Below are positions 14,558 to 23,887 of a stretch of 64,000 nt of DNA, in pieces. The notes under the pieces were generated by a model. It was not told the DNA's origin and made no database searches. It saw nothing but the letters and a program-made list of their open reading frames with translations. Both the position numbers and the translations under genes were made by a program. Positions within the stretch are counted from its first letter, which is position 1. The number at the start of each line of letters is the position of its first letter. The DNA is from Microbulbifer sp. Q7 (GTDB taxonomy: Bacteria; Pseudomonadota; Gammaproteobacteria; Pseudomonadales; Cellvibrionaceae), in contig NZ_LROY01000002.1 of NCBI RefSeq assembly GCF_001639145.1, positions 342,501 through 406,500 on the forward strand, read 5' to 3'.

Positions 14558-16018
14558 ATGACGACAACGGTGGCAGAGGCCGGCAAGTTGCCGGACTATG
14601 ACTACAACATCGTGCGCCAGTTCACCATCATGTCGGTGGTCTGGGGCATTGTTGGGATGGCTGTCGGCGTATTGATCGCCGCACAGCTCGCATGGCCTTC
14701 GCTGAATGACCTTTGGCAGCCCTTCACGAACTTTGGGCGCCTGCGCCCACTGCACACCAATGCGGTGATCTTCGCGTTCGGTGGCAGCGTGCTGTTTGCG
14801 ACTTCCTACTACGTGGTGCAGCGCACCTGTCAGACCCGCCTGTGGGGTGGTTGGCTAATTCCCTTTACCTTCTGGGGCTGGCAATTAGTCATTGTGGCCG
14901 CGGCGATCACACTGCCGATGGGTTACACCTCTGCAAAAGAATACGCGGAACTGGAGTGGCCGATCGATATCCTGATCGCGTTGATCTGGGTGGCTTACGG
15001 CCTGGTGTTCTTCGGCACCATCATGAAGCGCCGCACTTCCCATATTTATGTTGCCAACTGGTTCTTTGGTGCGTTCATCATCACCGTTGCCATGCTGCAC
15101 ATCGTCAATAGCCTGGCGATCCCGGTCAGTGCCCTGAAGTCATACTCTGCGTATGCCGGCACCACCGATGCAATGATCCAGTGGTGGTACGGCCACAATG
15201 CGGTTGGCTTCTTCCTGACGGCAGCCTTCCTCGGCATCATGTACTACTTCGTGCCCAAGCAGGCCGGCCGCCCGGTGTATTCCTACCAGCTGTCCATCGT
15301 GCACTTCTGGGCGCTGATCTCCATCTACGTTTGGGCCGGTGGTCACCACCTGCATTACTCTGCCCTGCCTGACTGGACCCAGAGCCTGGCGATGGTTATG
15401 TCGATCATCCTGCTGGCACCGTCCTGGGGTGGCATGATCAACGGCATCATGACCCTGTCCGGTGCCTGGCACAAACTGCGCACCGACCCCACCTTGCGTT
15501 TCCTGGTTGTGTCCCTGTCGTTCTATGGCATGTCCACGTTCGAAGGCCCGATGATGTCCATCAAGACAGTGAACGCGCTGTCGCACAATACCGACTGGAC
15601 CGTTGGCCACGTGCACTCGGGCGCGCTGGGCTGGGTTGCCATGATCTCCATCGGTGCCCTGTACCACCTGGTGCCGGTTCTGTGGGGGCGCAAGGAAATG
15701 TACAGCGTGAAACTGATCAACGCGCATTTCTGGCTGGCGACCGTCGGTACCGTTCTCTACATCGCTGCGATGTGGGTCAATGGCATTACCCAGGGCCTGA
15801 TGTGGCGCGCATTTAACGCGGACGGCACGCTGACGTACAGCTTTGTGGAGAGTGTGATTGCAAGCCAGCCCGGTTACATCGTGCGTTGGTTGGGTGGTGC
15901 CTGTTTCACATTTGGCATGGTACTGATGGCCTACAACGTGTTCCGTACCATCACTGACGAACCCAAAGAAGGCGACGTCCGTCACGACGAAAACCTGCCA
16001 GTGGCGAAGAGCGTTTAA
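14558..16018 (+). CDS. ccoN: cbb3-type cytochrome c oxidase subunit I CcoN
   Basis: CcoN is the catalytic subunit of the high-affinity cbb3 oxidase, carrying heme b, heme b3 and CuB in the inner membrane. The 486-residue polytopic protein has the heme-ligand context PLHTNAVIF near residue 64, the [13 protein letters not shown] helix, the CuB histidines in [11 protein letters not shown] near residue 265, and [12 protein letters not shown] near residue 347. It opens the ccoNOQP operon. I see no FNR/Anr-type TTGAT-N4-ATCAA box in the 143 bases upstream. Confidence 0.97.
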   Translation: MTTTVAEAGKLPDYDYNIVRQFTIMSVVWGIVGMAVGVLIAAQLAWPSLNDLWQPFTNFGRLRPLHTNAVIFAFGGSVLFATSYYVVQRTCQTRLWGGWLIPFTFWGWQLVIVAAAITLPMGYTSAKEYAELEWPIDILIALIWVAYGLVFFGTIMKRRTSHIYVANWFFGAFIITVAMLHIVNSLAIPVSALKSYSAYAGTTDAMIQWWYGHNAVGFFLTAAFLGIMYYFVPKQAGRPVYSYQLSIVHFWALISIYVWAGGHHLHYSALPDWTQSLAMVMSIILLAPSWGGMINGIMTLSGAWHKLRTDPTLRFLVVSLSFYGMSTFEGPMMSIKTVNALSHNTDWTVGHVHSGALGWVAMISIGALYHLVPVLWGRKEMYSVKLINAHFWLATVGTVLYIAAMWVNGITQGLMWRAFNADGTLTYSFVESVIASQPGYIVRWLGGACFTFGMVLMAYNVFRTITDEPKEGDVRHDENLPVAKSV

Positions 16019-16030
16019 GGGGACCTGATC

Positions 16031-16648
16031 GTGAAAAACCATGACATCGTAGAAAAAAATCTTGGCTGGATGATCTTTTTCGTCGTGATTGCCATTAGCT
16101 TCGGCGGCCTCGTTGAAATCGTTCCCCAGTTCTTCATCAAGGACAACAATGAGCCTATCGCCGGCCTGAAGCCGCTTGGCCCTATCGAGCTGGAAGGGCG
16201 CGATATTTACATCCGCGAAGGTTGCCATGTGTGCCACACGCAGATGATCCGCCCGCTGCGCGCGGAAGTTGAGCGCTACGGCCACTACTCCATGGCGCAG
16301 GAACATGTGTACGAACACCCGTTCCTGTGGGGCTCCAAGCGCACCGGTCCGGACCTGGCCCGGGTGGGTGAGCGCTACTCCGATGAGTGGCATCGTGCAC
16401 ACCTGTACGATCCGCGCACGGTGGTGCCGGAGTCCATCATGCCGGCTTACCCCTGGCTGTTTGACAACATCATCACCGGCAAGGATACCGCCGCGAAAAT
16501 GCGCGCCTTGCGCACCGTGGGTGTTCCGTATACCGACGAGGATATCGCCAATGCGAGCAAGCCATTCGTGGGCGGGCGCGTGACGGAAATTGATGCGCTG
16601 GTGGCTTACCTTCAGCAGTTGGGCACTCTGGTGCAGCAGAAGCGCTAA
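16031..16648 (+). CDS. ccoO: cbb3 oxidase monoheme cytochrome c subunit CcoO
   Basis: CcoO passes electrons to CcoN. The 205-residue protein has one N-terminal helix (about residues 12-30) and a single heme c motif C65-HVC-H69 in [15 protein letters not shown] methionine ligand lies in the [10 protein letters not shown] segment. It begins 12 bases after ccoN with the same operon orientation. Confidence 0.96.
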   Translation: MKNHDIVEKNLGWMIFFVVIAISFGGLVEIVPQFFIKDNNEPIAGLKPLGPIELEGRDIYIREGCHVCHTQMIRPLRAEVERYGHYSMAQEHVYEHPFLWGSKRTGPDLARVGERYSDEWHRAHLYDPRTVVPESIMPAYPWLFDNIITGKDTAAKMRALRTVGVPYTDEDIANASKPFVGGRVTEIDALVAYLQQLGTLVQQKR

Positions 16649-16663
16649 GCGAGGTGCTCGGTG

Positions 16664-16885
16664 ATGATCGATATTCTTCGGCAAATTGGTGTAGTTCTCG
16701 GCGCGCTCGCATTCCTCGGGGTCTGTTGGTGGGCCTTCTCGCCAAAGCGCAAAAAGCGCTTTGAAGAGGACGCCAAACTGCCGTTTGCCGATGAGCAGGA
16801 AAATCTAGACAGGACCGCTCGCGAGAGCGAAAGCACAGCCGGCAAAGAGGCTGACAAGAAACAGCAACAGGGGCAGGACAAATGA
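16664..16885 (+). CDS. ccoQ: cbb3 oxidase small subunit CcoQ
   Basis: This is a 73-residue protein with one transmembrane helix (about residues 8-25, ending ...CWWAFSPKRKKRFEEDAKLPF). That pattern is characteristic of CcoQ, which stabilises the cbb3 complex. The charged, glutamine-rich C-terminal tail is variable in the family. ATG 16664 is chosen; a GTG lies just before it. It overlaps ccoP by four bases (ATGA), which indicates translational coupling. Confidence 0.92.
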   Translation: MIDILRQIGVVLGALAFLGVCWWAFSPKRKKRFEEDAKLPFADEQENLDRTARESESTAGKEADKKQQQGQDK

Positions 16886-17790
16886 GTACATTTTGGAGTG
16901 TTTGGGTAATTGTGCTCACCCTCGCCAATCTCGCATTGGTCGTTTGGGTACTTTTCGCAAACCGCAAAGTGGCGGTGGATGACCAGCAGGATCCGGAAAA
17001 CCGTACAACTGGCCACGTGTACGACGGCATCGAAGAGTATGACAACCCACTGCCGCGGTGGTGGTTCCTGATGTTTGTCATCACGCTGGTGTTCTCGGCG
17101 GCGTATCTGGTGATTTACCCGGGCATGGGTAACTTCAAGGGCATCGGTGGCTGGACTTCCGTAGGCGCGCTGAAGGCCGATCAGGCCAAGGCACAGGCGG
17201 AGTTCAAGGAGAGCTTCGGGCAGTACGCTGAAATGCCAATCGAGAAGATTGCGGAAAATCGCGACGCGCTCAAGATGGGTGCGCGTATCTTCGCGAACAA
17301 CTGCTCGGTGTGTCACGGCGCGGATGGTGGCGGTAACTACGGTTTCCCCAACCTGACCGACAGTGACTGGCTGTACGGTGGCTCGCCTGAGCAGATTCTC
17401 AAGACGCTGCACGATGGTCGTCAGGGGCTGATGCCTCCTCAAGGCCCGCTGATCGGCGAGGATGGCGTTAAGGCCACTACCGAGTATGTGCTGGCAATGA
17501 GCGGTGGTGAGCACGATGCGGCTCTGGCTGCCAAGGGTAAGGAAGTCTTCGGCACCGTGTGCATGGCCTGTCACGGGGTGGACGGTAAAGGTAACCAGGC
17601 GCTGGGCGCGCCGAACCTAACCGACGATATCTGGCTCTACGGCGGCACCCGCGAAGAGATCCAGCACACCATTCGCGGTGGTCGTAGCAACAATATGCCT
17701 TCGCAAAAAGACAAGCTGCGTGAAGACAAGATTCGTCTGGTCGCTGCGTATGTCTACAGCCTGTCGCGTCAGGAAGACGTCCAGCAATAA
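16882..17790 (+). CDS. ccoP: cbb3 oxidase diheme cytochrome c subunit CcoP
   Basis: CcoP takes electrons from soluble cytochrome c. The 302-residue protein has two N-terminal helices, at about residues 5-25 and 60-80. Two heme c sites follow, C141-SVC-H145 and C227-MAC-H231, each with a downstream methionine region (GLMPPQ and SNNMPSQ). It is the last gene of ccoNOQP, and a strong hairpin follows it. Confidence 0.97.
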   Translation: MSTFWSVWVIVLTLANLALVVWVLFANRKVAVDDQQDPENRTTGHVYDGIEEYDNPLPRWWFLMFVITLVFSAAYLVIYPGMGNFKGIGGWTSVGALKADQAKAQAEFKESFGQYAEMPIEKIAENRDALKMGARIFANNCSVCHGADGGGNYGFPNLTDSDWLYGGSPEQILKTLHDGRQGLMPPQGPLIGEDGVKATTEYVLAMSGGEHDAALAAKGKEVFGTVCMACHGVDGKGNQALGAPNLTDDIWLYGGTREEIQHTIRGGRSNNMPSQKDKLREDKIRLVAAYVYSLSRQEDVQQ

Positions 17791-17832
17791 TCGTTGGCCT
17801 CAGGCCAGCGCGGCAAATTGCCGAAGTAAGTA

Positions 17833-17861
17833 TTGGGTGGCGGCGTGATGCCGCCACCCAA
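17833..17861. other. Strong hairpin between ccoP and ccoG
   Basis: A perfect 12-bp stem, TTGGGTGGCGGC / GCCGCCACCCAA, has a 5-base loop. No T-run follows, so it is more likely an mRNA-stabilising or attenuating structure than a plain terminator. It could set the ratio of structural to assembly genes. Confidence 0.6.
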
Positions 17862-17957
17862 ACAAGCCGGGAAGGGCACCGCAGGGAAGAAGAACAAGCC
17901 TCATTGCATGTCACTGCAGTTTTCGACCCGATAATAATCTGGGGAAAGTGAGGTTTT

Positions 17958-19373
17958 GTGAGCGATAGAATTCCTACCCGAGAAGAGCAGGAAGGTGACG
18001 GTGAAGTCCGCTACCGGATGCTCTACGAATCTGACGACAAGGTCTATATTCGCCATATTCGCGGTGTTTACACCCGCATTCGAAAATATACCGGCCTTCC
18101 TTTACTGCTCGCCTTTTTCTTTATCCCCTGGCTGAATATTGATGGGCATCAGGCGGTGCACTTCGATTTGCCTGCGCGGCAGTTTCACATCTTCTGGACC
18201 ACATTTGGTCCGCAGGACGGTATCCTGCTGGCCGGCCTGCTGATCATCTCTGCATTTGCCCTGTTCGCTATCACCACCTGGCTGGGGCGGGTCTGGTGTG
18301 GTTTTACCTGTCCGCAAACGGTCTGGACATTGATGTTCATCTGGGCCGAGCGGGTGTGTGAAGGTGACCGTGCCAAGCGAATGAAGCTGGATGCGGCACC
18401 CTGGAATACTGAGAAGGTCTTGCGCAAAAGTGGCACCCACGCCATCTGGTTGCTGATCTCCCTGGCGACCGCACTGGCGTTTGTCGGTTACTTTTACGGT
18501 ATCCGCGACCTGGTGGTGGACCTTGCCACCTTTAATGCCCATCCCCAGGGTGTTTTCTGGGTCGCTTTCTTTACCTTTGCCACCTATATGAACGCCGGTT
18601 TTTTGCGTGAGCAGGTGTGTAAATACATGTGCCCGTATGCGCGCTTCCAGTCGGTAATGTACGACAAAGACACCCTAGCGGTGTACTACGATGCACGCCG
18701 CGGTGAGGCCCGTGGCCCACGCAAGAAAAACGTCGACTACAAAGCCCAGGGTATGGGCGACTGCATTGATTGTTACTGGTGTGTGCAGGTGTGTCCGGTG
18801 GATATCGATATCCGGGACGGCATGCAATACGAGTGCATCAACTGTGGCCTGTGCGTGGATGCGTGTAACAGCGTCATGGACAAGATGGCGTATCCCCGTG
18901 GGTTGATCCGGTTTACCTCGGAAGATGAGCTGGAAACCGGCAAAACCCAGTATGTGCGTCCGCGACTGATCGGTTATGGCCTGGTGCTGCTGCTGATGAT
19001 CGGATTGTTTTCCTATCACGTCGCCACGCGCTCACCGGTGCAGGCGGAGGTGCAACGGGACCGTGGTGCGCGTATGTACCGCGTATCGCAGGGCCTGGTG
19101 CAGAATGTCTACACGGTCAAGATCAACAATATGGATCAGCGCCCGCACGAATTTATTGTTCGCGTACAGGGCAAGCCTGAGTACGACTACTCCCTGCGCA
19201 TGCAACAAAATCCTGTGGTCAGCCCGGGCGAGTTATACTCCGTGCCCATCCGCGTGAGCGTGCCCAAATCGCAGCTCAAGGATACCAAGCACGATATCTT
19301 CATCGAGATTCAGGCCAAAGACGCACCGGAGCTCAAGGACCGCCACCGGACAATCTTTATCGGACCCAAATAG
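17958..19373 (+). CDS. ccoG: cbb3 oxidase assembly protein CcoG (polyferredoxin/copper reductase type)
   Basis: CcoG is a membrane iron-sulfur protein implicated in cupric reduction during cbb3 assembly. The 471-residue protein has several helices and the CGFTCPQTVW motif near residue 114. Two ferredoxin-type clusters follow, CIDCYWCVQVCP near residue 270 and CINCGLCVDACN near residue 293. The C-terminal domain is Ig-like and periplasmic. The start is GTG 17958. It opens the ccoGHIS maturation cluster. Confidence 0.95.
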   Translation: MSDRIPTREEQEGDGEVRYRMLYESDDKVYIRHIRGVYTRIRKYTGLPLLLAFFFIPWLNIDGHQAVHFDLPARQFHIFWTTFGPQDGILLAGLLIISAFALFAITTWLGRVWCGFTCPQTVWTLMFIWAERVCEGDRAKRMKLDAAPWNTEKVLRKSGTHAIWLLISLATALAFVGYFYGIRDLVVDLATFNAHPQGVFWVAFFTFATYMNAGFLREQVCKYMCPYARFQSVMYDKDTLAVYYDARRGEARGPRKKNVDYKAQGMGDCIDCYWCVQVCPVDIDIRDGMQYECINCGLCVDACNSVMDKMAYPRGLIRFTSEDELETGKTQYVRPRLIGYGLVLLLMIGLFSYHVATRSPVQAEVQRDRGARMYRVSQGLVQNVYTVKINNMDQRPHEFIVRVQGKPEYDYSLRMQQNPVVSPGELYSVPIRVSVPKSQLKDTKHDIFIEIQAKDAPELKDRHRTIFIGPK

Positions 19374-19473
19374 CGATAAGGTGCCGTATGGGACTCGGAG
19401 GGCGCGCCAGTGAGGTGCGCCCGCTGCGGTTCTGATTTCATTTGCCCGGTTAGAATTTTGGTTGATTAATTCA

Positions 19474-20010
19474 GTGACTCAAAAAGAAAATCCTCAAACG
19501 CCCGCGCCCTGGTATCGCGAACCCTGGTTCTGGATGGTCATGGCGCCGCTGGTACTGGTGGTGATCGTATCCTTTGTGTTGGTGTCGATTGCGGTACGTT
19601 ACGGCGATGACACCGTGAGTGATACGTACTACAAAGACAGTCGCCTGTATCACTACTCCGCGGGACAGGACGAGCAGGCCAGGGCCATGGGCCTGGCGGG
19701 CGTGCTCCTGTTTTCCCCCCAGGACAGCACCGTGTCGCTGGACCTCAGAGGCAACCTGACGTACCCGGAAAAACTGCTGTTGACGCTCAGTCACCCGGTA
19801 GAGGCCGATTTGGACGAGCACGTGGTGCTGGAACAGATATCTGCGGGCCGTTACCGGGGCGAGGTCAAGGCGCCGATGCAACACCGTTGGTACCTGCAGG
19901 TCATTCCTGAACTCAATCCTGAGGAATTCCGCCGGGCCCAATGGCGCCTGAAAGGCGAAATCAATTTCAATCTCGGCAACGGAGTGCCCCTGAAGCCCGC
20001 AGAGCTGTGA
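19474..20010 (+). CDS. ccoH: cbb3 assembly protein CcoH (FixH family)
   Basis: This protein of about 178 residues has the FixH N-terminal pattern PWYREPWFW followed by one helix (about residues 20-42), YYKD, and a beta-rich periplasmic domain. FixH/CcoH is needed for cbb3 assembly together with the copper ATPase. No ATG is available near the N-terminus. GTG 19474 is chosen, and TTG 19462 in the same frame is an alternative. It lies four bases before ccoI. Confidence 0.85.
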   Translation: MTQKENPQTPAPWYREPWFWMVMAPLVLVVIVSFVLVSIAVRYGDDTVSDTYYKDSRLYHYSAGQDEQARAMGLAGVLLFSPQDSTVSLDLRGNLTYPEKLLLTLSHPVEADLDEHVVLEQISAGRYRGEVKAPMQHRWYLQVIPELNPEEFRRAQWRLKGEINFNLGNGVPLKPAEL

Positions 20011-20014
20011 TTCG

Positions 20015-22528
20015 ATGAGTGATTCGCTTGCCACCCGTGTCAATGCCCAACCTGCCAGCGCCGCTGCCGCGGCGGACAGTGCAAGCGATTGCTATCACTG
20101 CGGGCTACCGGTTGCGGACGGCAGCCATTACGCCGTCCGGATCGATGGCATCGACCGCCCCATGTGTTGCCCCGGCTGTGAAGCCGTTGCGGGCGCCATT
20201 GTGGCCGGTGGGCTGGATAACTTTTATCGCTTCCGCGAGCAGAGTAGCGAGCGACCGGAGGCGGCGCCGGCACAACGCTGGCAGGCCTACGATTTGCCGC
20301 AGGTGCAAAGTGAGTTCGTGCGGGATTTCACTGGTACTCTACCCGGAGTGGATGACCCGCAGTCTCTGCGGGTAGCGAGCCTGCTGGTGGGCGGTATTAC
20401 CTGTGCTGCCTGCGTGTGGCTGATTGAAAAACAGCTGACCGCCATGACCGGGGTCGAGCGGGTTTCGGTCAATGCCAGTACTCACCGGGCGCAGATCGTC
20501 TTTGCCCCCGACCGGGTTGACGTCAGCGCGCTGTTTTCTGCGCTGGCGGCGATCGGTTATCGCCCGTCGCCGGCCACCGCGGCCAACAATGAGCGCATGC
20601 TGCAACAGGAGCGACGGGCTGCCATGCGCCGCCTGGGTGTTGCCGGCCTGGGCACCATGCAGGTGATGATGTTCGCGATCGCCCTGTATTTTGGCGGTAG
20701 CAAGGGCATTGACCTGCAGTTCGAGCAGTTCTTTCGCTGGGTTTCCCTGATCGTTGCCACGCCGGTGGTCTGCTACGCGGCCCTGCCATTTTTTGGCGCG
20801 GCCTGGCGCGCGTTGCGCAGCGGCCATCTGGTGATGGATGTGCCGGTCTCGCTGGCCATTGGCCTCGCCTACGGCGCCAGTGTTTACGCCACGGTATTCG
20901 ATACCGGCGAGGTGTATTTCGAATCCGTTTCCATGTTTACTTTCTTCCTGCTGCTCGGGCGTTTCGTGGAAATGCGCGCGCGGCATCGTGCAGGGCTCGC
21001 CAGCGGCGGGCTTGCGCAGCTTCTGCCCCTGGCGGCCCTGCGCCAGAACGCCGAGGGTGAGGTGGAGTCGGTTCCGGTGGCAGCCCTGGCGGTCGGTGAG
21101 CGCATTCTGCTGCGGCCGGGGGATACGATTCCGGTAGACGGAGAAGTGGTCGAGGGTGCGAGTGGCGTCGATGAGTCGATTCTGACCGGAGAGTCGGCAC
21201 TGCAGCAGAAGCGCGTTGGCAGCCCGGTGTTTGCCGGCAGTGTCAACGGCGACTCATCGCTTACCGTCGAGATCACCGCTGCCGGCAGCGGCACGCGCCT
21301 GTCGGCGATTGAAAAACTGGTTGAGCAGGCGCAACTCGACAAGCCGGCGCAGGCGGCACTGGCGGATCGCATCGCAGGGCGATTTATTGCCGCGGTGTTG
21401 ATTATTGCGGTGGCGGCGTTCGTATTCTGGTGGCAGCAGGACCCCAGCCGGGCTTTCTGGGTGGCGCTCTCGGTGCTGGTGGTGACCTGCCCCTGTGCGC
21501 TGTCCCTGGCGACGCCGGCGGCACTCGCCGCAGCAACACTGCGCCTGCAGCAGCTGGGGTTGCTGGTGGCGCGCGGGCATGTGATGGAAACCCTGCCACA
21601 GGTGACGCGGGTGATTTTTGACAAGACCGGCACGCTGACCGAGGGTGCGCCGCAGTTGCGCAGTATTATGCTGCTGCGTGAAGGCGTTCACGAAGAGGCG
21701 GCCCGGGATATTGCCGCCGCGCTGGAGGCGCAGAATAACCATCCCCTCGCGCGCGCTTTCCGTCCCTGGTTTGGCAATCGCTCGGCCACCGGCTTGCAGG
21801 CGGTGACCGGTCGCGGTGTGTCGGGCGCTTGTGCGGGCACCGAGTATCGTCTCGGCGTACCTGAATTCGTTCTGGCCCTGACCGGCGCCGACCGCACCGC
21901 CGCAGCTCGCTACCCCGTGCCCTCGGAGCAGGGCCAATGGCTGCTGCTGGGGGACCAGCAGGGTCCGGTGGCCTGGCTGGGGCTTGGGGACGAAATGCGG
22001 CCCAGCGCGCCCGATACCGTGTCCATGCTGGGTGCACAGGGCGTGGCCACCGAATTACTCAGCGGCGATCAATCTGCCGAAGTGCCGCGTCTGGCGACCC
22101 TGTCTGGCATTGAGGAGTATCGCGCTGGTGCCACGCCGGAGGACAAACTGGCGCGCCTGAAGGCTTTACAGAAGCGCGATGAGCGCGTGCTGATGATCGG
22201 TGATGGCATCAACGACGTGCCGGTGCTGTCCGGCGCCGACGTGTCGGTGGCGATGATGTCGGCGGCAGATCTGGCGCAGTCCCGTGCCGACGCCATTTTA
22301 CTCAAAGGCGATCTGAGAGCGTTGCCGCGGGCCTTTGCATTGGCGGGCAAGTGCCGCACAATTATTCGCCAGAATCTGGGCTGGGCCATTCTGTACAATG
22401 TACTGGCATTGCCCCTGGCGTTCATGGGGCTGATCCCCCCGTGGGCCGCTGCCATCGGCATGTCCCTGAGCTCCCTGATTGTGGTGGCCAACGCGTTGCG
22501 TTTGTCCCGCTGGCAGCCGGCCCGGTGA
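20015..22528 (+). CDS. ccoI: Copper-type P1B ATPase CcoI (FixI)
   Basis: CcoI moves copper across the inner membrane for the CuB centre of cbb3 oxidase. The 837-residue protein has an N-terminal cysteine cluster (CYHCG near residue 26, CCPGC near residue 51). A heavy-metal-associated domain follows with GITCAAC (Cys130, Cys133). The transmembrane metal motif TCPCALS lies near residue 491, the phosphorylation motif DKTGTLT near 535, and the GDGINDVPVL hinge near the C-terminus. It is followed by ccoS. Confidence 0.95.
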   Translation: MSDSLATRVNAQPASAAAAADSASDCYHCGLPVADGSHYAVRIDGIDRPMCCPGCEAVAGAIVAGGLDNFYRFREQSSERPEAAPAQRWQAYDLPQVQSEFVRDFTGTLPGVDDPQSLRVASLLVGGITCAACVWLIEKQLTAMTGVERVSVNASTHRAQIVFAPDRVDVSALFSALAAIGYRPSPATAANNERMLQQERRAAMRRLGVAGLGTMQVMMFAIALYFGGSKGIDLQFEQFFRWVSLIVATPVVCYAALPFFGAAWRALRSGHLVMDVPVSLAIGLAYGASVYATVFDTGEVYFESVSMFTFFLLLGRFVEMRARHRAGLASGGLAQLLPLAALRQNAEGEVESVPVAALAVGERILLRPGDTIPVDGEVVEGASGVDESILTGESALQQKRVGSPVFAGSVNGDSSLTVEITAAGSGTRLSAIEKLVEQAQLDKPAQAALADRIAGRFIAAVLIIAVAAFVFWWQQDPSRAFWVALSVLVVTCPCALSLATPAALAAATLRLQQLGLLVARGHVMETLPQVTRVIFDKTGTLTEGAPQLRSIMLLREGVHEEAARDIAAALEAQNNHPLARAFRPWFGNRSATGLQAVTGRGVSGACAGTEYRLGVPEFVLALTGADRTAAARYPVPSEQGQWLLLGDQQGPVAWLGLGDEMRPSAPDTVSMLGAQGVATELLSGDQSAEVPRLATLSGIEEYRAGATPEDKLARLKALQKRDERVLMIGDGINDVPVLSGADVSVAMMSAADLAQSRADAILLKGDLRALPRAFALAGKCRTIIRQNLGWAILYNVLALPLAFMGLIPPWAAAIGMSLSSLIVVANALRLSRWQPAR

Positions 22529-22563
22529 GGCGGCCGCTAACCGAACCCTATCCCGAGGTGTAA

Positions 22564-22779
22564 GTGGACAGTATCTTCCTGTTAGTCCCCATCGTTATTT
22601 TTTTTGTCGCCTGCGCGGTGAAGCTGTTCTTCTGGGCGGTCAACAACGGCCAGTACGACGATCTGGAAACCGAGGGGCGCCGCATCCTGTTTGAAGACGA
22701 CAAACCCCGCCAGCCCAACGACCAAGAGCGCGCTGAAGGCGCCCGGCATGGCGGCAGTGACCAGGGCGAGGGCCGCTGA
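22564..22779 (+). CDS. ccoS: cbb3 assembly protein CcoS
   Basis: This is a 71-residue protein with a single N-terminal helix (FLLVPIVIFFVACAVKLFFWAV), then NGQYDDLETEGRRILFEDD. That is the CcoS signature. CcoS is required for cofactor insertion into cbb3 oxidase. The start is GTG 22564. Its stop overlaps the start of the next gene (ATGA). Confidence 0.93.
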   Translation: MDSIFLLVPIVIFFVACAVKLFFWAVNNGQYDDLETEGRRILFEDDKPRQPNDQERAEGARHGGSDQGEGR

Positions 22780-23708
22780 TGTTCGACTGGGGTGTACTGG
22801 GGGCGGCGCTCGCAATCGGTTTTCTCGGCAGCAGCCACTGTATCGGCATGTGCGGCGGAATTTCCGGTGCCCTGGGGCTGGCTGTTCCCGGGCAAAAAGC
22901 GGCTTGGCCACGGTTGATCGGCTACTCCACAGGCCGTGTGGCCAGTTATTCCCTGATGGGCTTGCTGGTCGGGATGCTGGGGGCTTACGTGGCCGCGGAT
23001 ATCGCTAGTGGCCTGGCGCCACTGCGTATTGTGGCGGGTCTCATGCTGATTGCCATGGCCCTGTATCTTGCCGACTGGTGGCGAGGGCTGGTGTGGCTCG
23101 AGCGGGGTGGCGCCTGGTTGTGGCGGGGCCTGCAGCCACTGTCGCGCCGTTTACTGCCGGTGAATTCTACCCCGCAGGCTATTGCCTTGGGCGCACTTTG
23201 GGGGTGGCTGCCCTGTGGCCTGGTGTACAGCGCGCTGGCGTTTGCGCTGGCTCAGGGGAGTGGTGAGCAGGCGGCACTCACCATGCTCGCGTTCGGTCTC
23301 GGCACCGTGCCCGCGGTGCTGGCGACCGGTGCCGCGGCCGCCCGACTGCGTACTCTGGTGCAAAAGCCCGGAGTGCGCCTTGGCATGGCGCTGCTGGTCT
23401 TCTCGTTTGGCGCCTGGACACTGTGGGGCGCGGTCGGTCACGGGGGGCACGGCGCTCACGGGGAGCACGGTTCTCACGATACGCACAGTTCTCACGATAC
23501 GCACAGTTCTCACGGCGCCCACTCCGGCGGCCATTCCCGCCACGGCCTGCAGGCTCCGGATTCCGGCAATGTCCCGGATGACGCAGGCGGGCACCATCAT
23601 CACCACTCTCATATGCAGCAAGCAGGCGTCGAAGAGGCCACCCTGGAGAATGAGGTGGTCCCCGCTGATTCGGCCAGCGAGGAATCTCGCGTCAGCACAA
23701 ACGACTGA
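22779..23708 (+). CDS. TauE/SafE-family (DsbD-like) membrane protein with histidine-rich tail
   Basis: The 309-residue protein has about six helices. It begins with the family motif FLGSSHCIGMCGGISGALGL and has a second WLPCGLVYSALAFAL motif near residue 145. Such proteins commonly follow ccoS and are thought to take part in copper or thiol handling for cbb3 assembly. The last 85 residues are unusual: about 20 histidines in GH/SH/TH repeats plus a run of five histidines, which looks like a metal-binding tail. The tail includes a short tandem DNA repeat near 23470-23510. It overlaps ccoS by four bases. Confidence 0.85.
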   Translation: MFDWGVLGAALAIGFLGSSHCIGMCGGISGALGLAVPGQKAAWPRLIGYSTGRVASYSLMGLLVGMLGAYVAADIASGLAPLRIVAGLMLIAMALYLADWWRGLVWLERGGAWLWRGLQPLSRRLLPVNSTPQAIALGALWGWLPCGLVYSALAFALAQGSGEQAALTMLAFGLGTVPAVLATGAAAARLRTLVQKPGVRLGMALLVFSFGAWTLWGAVGHGGHGAHGEHGSHDTHSSHDTHSSHGAHSGGHSRHGLQAPDSGNVPDDAGGHHHHHSHMQQAGVEEATLENEVVPADSASEESRVSTND

Positions 23709-23887
23709 ATCCCATCTGTCGCAGGCCGTTGCGGCCGCGCCATGACAGGGGCGTGTGGATGGGGGTAAACTGGTGGAATTCTGACCTTTGGTCTGGCCAC
23801 TTTGCACCGGTGGCGGCGGGGGTTGGTGTTGCTGTGCGCATGGCCGAATCGTGGCCGTGAAGTCGTGTAGTTCCTGTTGGGTCCAGT

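Noticed and set aside
15140..16684. A 514-codon open frame antisense to ccoN and ccoO
   Set aside because: It is a shadow of codon bias in GC-rich genes; the plus-strand proteins are unmistakable.
23460..23520. A short tandem DNA repeat as a phase-variation tract
   Set aside because: The unit is a multiple of three (18 bases) and in frame, so copy-number changes would alter tail length and not switch expression.
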